Translations under genes and position numbers: made by a program
NCBI RefSeq assembly: GCF_017313085.1
Contig: NZ_JAFLNF010000007.1
Coordinates: 186,001-250,000, forward strand
Reading direction: 5' to 3'
Length of the DNA stretch: 64,000 bases
Source: Roseibium limicola
GTDB lineage: Bacteria > Pseudomonadota > Alphaproteobacteria > Rhizobiales > Stappiaceae
In this document: positions 63,858-64,000 of the stretch, piece by piece
Layout: the number at the start of each line of letters is the position of its first letter
Numbering within the stretch: the first letter of the stretch is position 1
The notes under the pieces: model-generated
The model's database searches: none
Told to the model about the DNA's origin: nothing
The model's input: only the letters and a program-made list of their open reading frames with translations

Positions 63858-64000
63858 TTACCGCCCCAAATAGACTTCAATGACCCGTTCATCGGCCGAA
63901 ACATGGTCCAGAGACCCCTCGGCCAGAACCGAGCCTTCGGCCAGGCAGGTCACCTTGACGCCTAGTGCACGGATGAAGGTCATATCGTGTTCTACCACCA
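63858..64000 (-). CDS. urtD: Urea ABC transporter ATP-binding protein UrtD, 3' end only
   Basis: The C-terminal 46 codons of a LivG-type ATPase run off the window edge. The visible end reads VVEHDMTFIRALGVKVTCLA...VSADERVIEVYLGR, matching the end of UrtD. The stop TAA is at 63858-63860, 46 bases before urtE. The rest of the urt operon should lie beyond position 64000. Confidence 0.88.
   Translation of the reverse strand, partial: VVEHDMTFIRALGVKVTCLAEGSVLAEGSLDHVSADERVIEVYLGR

Overview
The window is a gene-dense stretch of bacterial chromosome with almost no mobile DNA. Gene content points to an alphaproteobacterium of the Rhizobiales/Rhodobacterales type, and I would guess a marine Stappiaceae-like genus such as Roseibium/Labrenzia. 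Supporting features are ccmABCDG beside an aconitase gene, a DUF2794 protein, glnK-amtB plus a second Amt, a phn operon carrying the alphaproteobacterial hexapeptide transferase and DUF1045 genes, a host-attachment family protein and UrtDE. The taxonomic call is inference from family knowledge; no search was run.

Layout. 1-8.4 kb: the end of msrQ, an orphan OmpR-type response regulator with a cyclic-nucleotide-binding protein, an L,D-transpeptidase, a zinc peptidase, the overlapping dapF-mtaB pair followed by ftsY, then an AT-rich orphan gene that looks foreign. 8.4-14.7 kb: two different aconitases, acnA and acnB, transcribed divergently from a 626-bp region holding two perfect 12-bp palindromes. 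14.8-17.8 kb: cytochrome c maturation genes ccmA-B-C-D-G. 17.9-21.5 kb: a DUF1223 protein, a CDF metal transporter, and an isolated UgpE-type permease with a HAD phosphatase. 21.5-25.1 kb: nitrogen acquisition (a second amt, amtB, glnK), with matching sigma-54-like promoters and an NtrC-like site. 25.3-31.3 kb: small housekeeping genes (DUF924, tusA, pterin dehydratase), a frameshifted tyrosine phosphatase, a host-attachment protein, a PAP2 phosphatase, a sensorless hybrid histidine kinase and an AEC transporter. 31.3-49.5 kb: a GGDEF/EAL protein, gluQ, a DNA glycosylase, a hydrolase, a glycosyltransferase, thpR, an aldo-keto reductase, tesA divergent from a YbbAP-type ABC pair, a Bax-inhibitor-1 protein, a candidate structured RNA, ppa, a metallopeptidase, dsbB, a YqaA-type protein and tRNA-Leu(CAA). 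49.7-60.1 kb: a CYTH/CHAD protein, then a C-P lyase locus: phnF divergent from phnGHIJKL, a hexapeptide transferase, a DUF1045 protein, phnM and phnN. 60.1-64 kb: a large AsmA protein and the end of a urea ABC transporter operon (urtE and partial urtD).

Functional themes are nutrient scavenging (ammonium, urea, phosphonate), envelope maintenance and redox/cytochrome assembly. I found no prophage, insertion sequence, CRISPR array or obvious defence island, and no strong case for a wholly new multi-gene system. The most unusual items are the divergent acnA/acnB pair with an AcnB that resembles Bacteroidota forms, a candidate small structured RNA at about 45.1 kb, a terminator embedded in an opposing coding sequence at 28.1 kb, the orphan permease, the frameshifted phosphatase gene and the AT-rich orphan gene.
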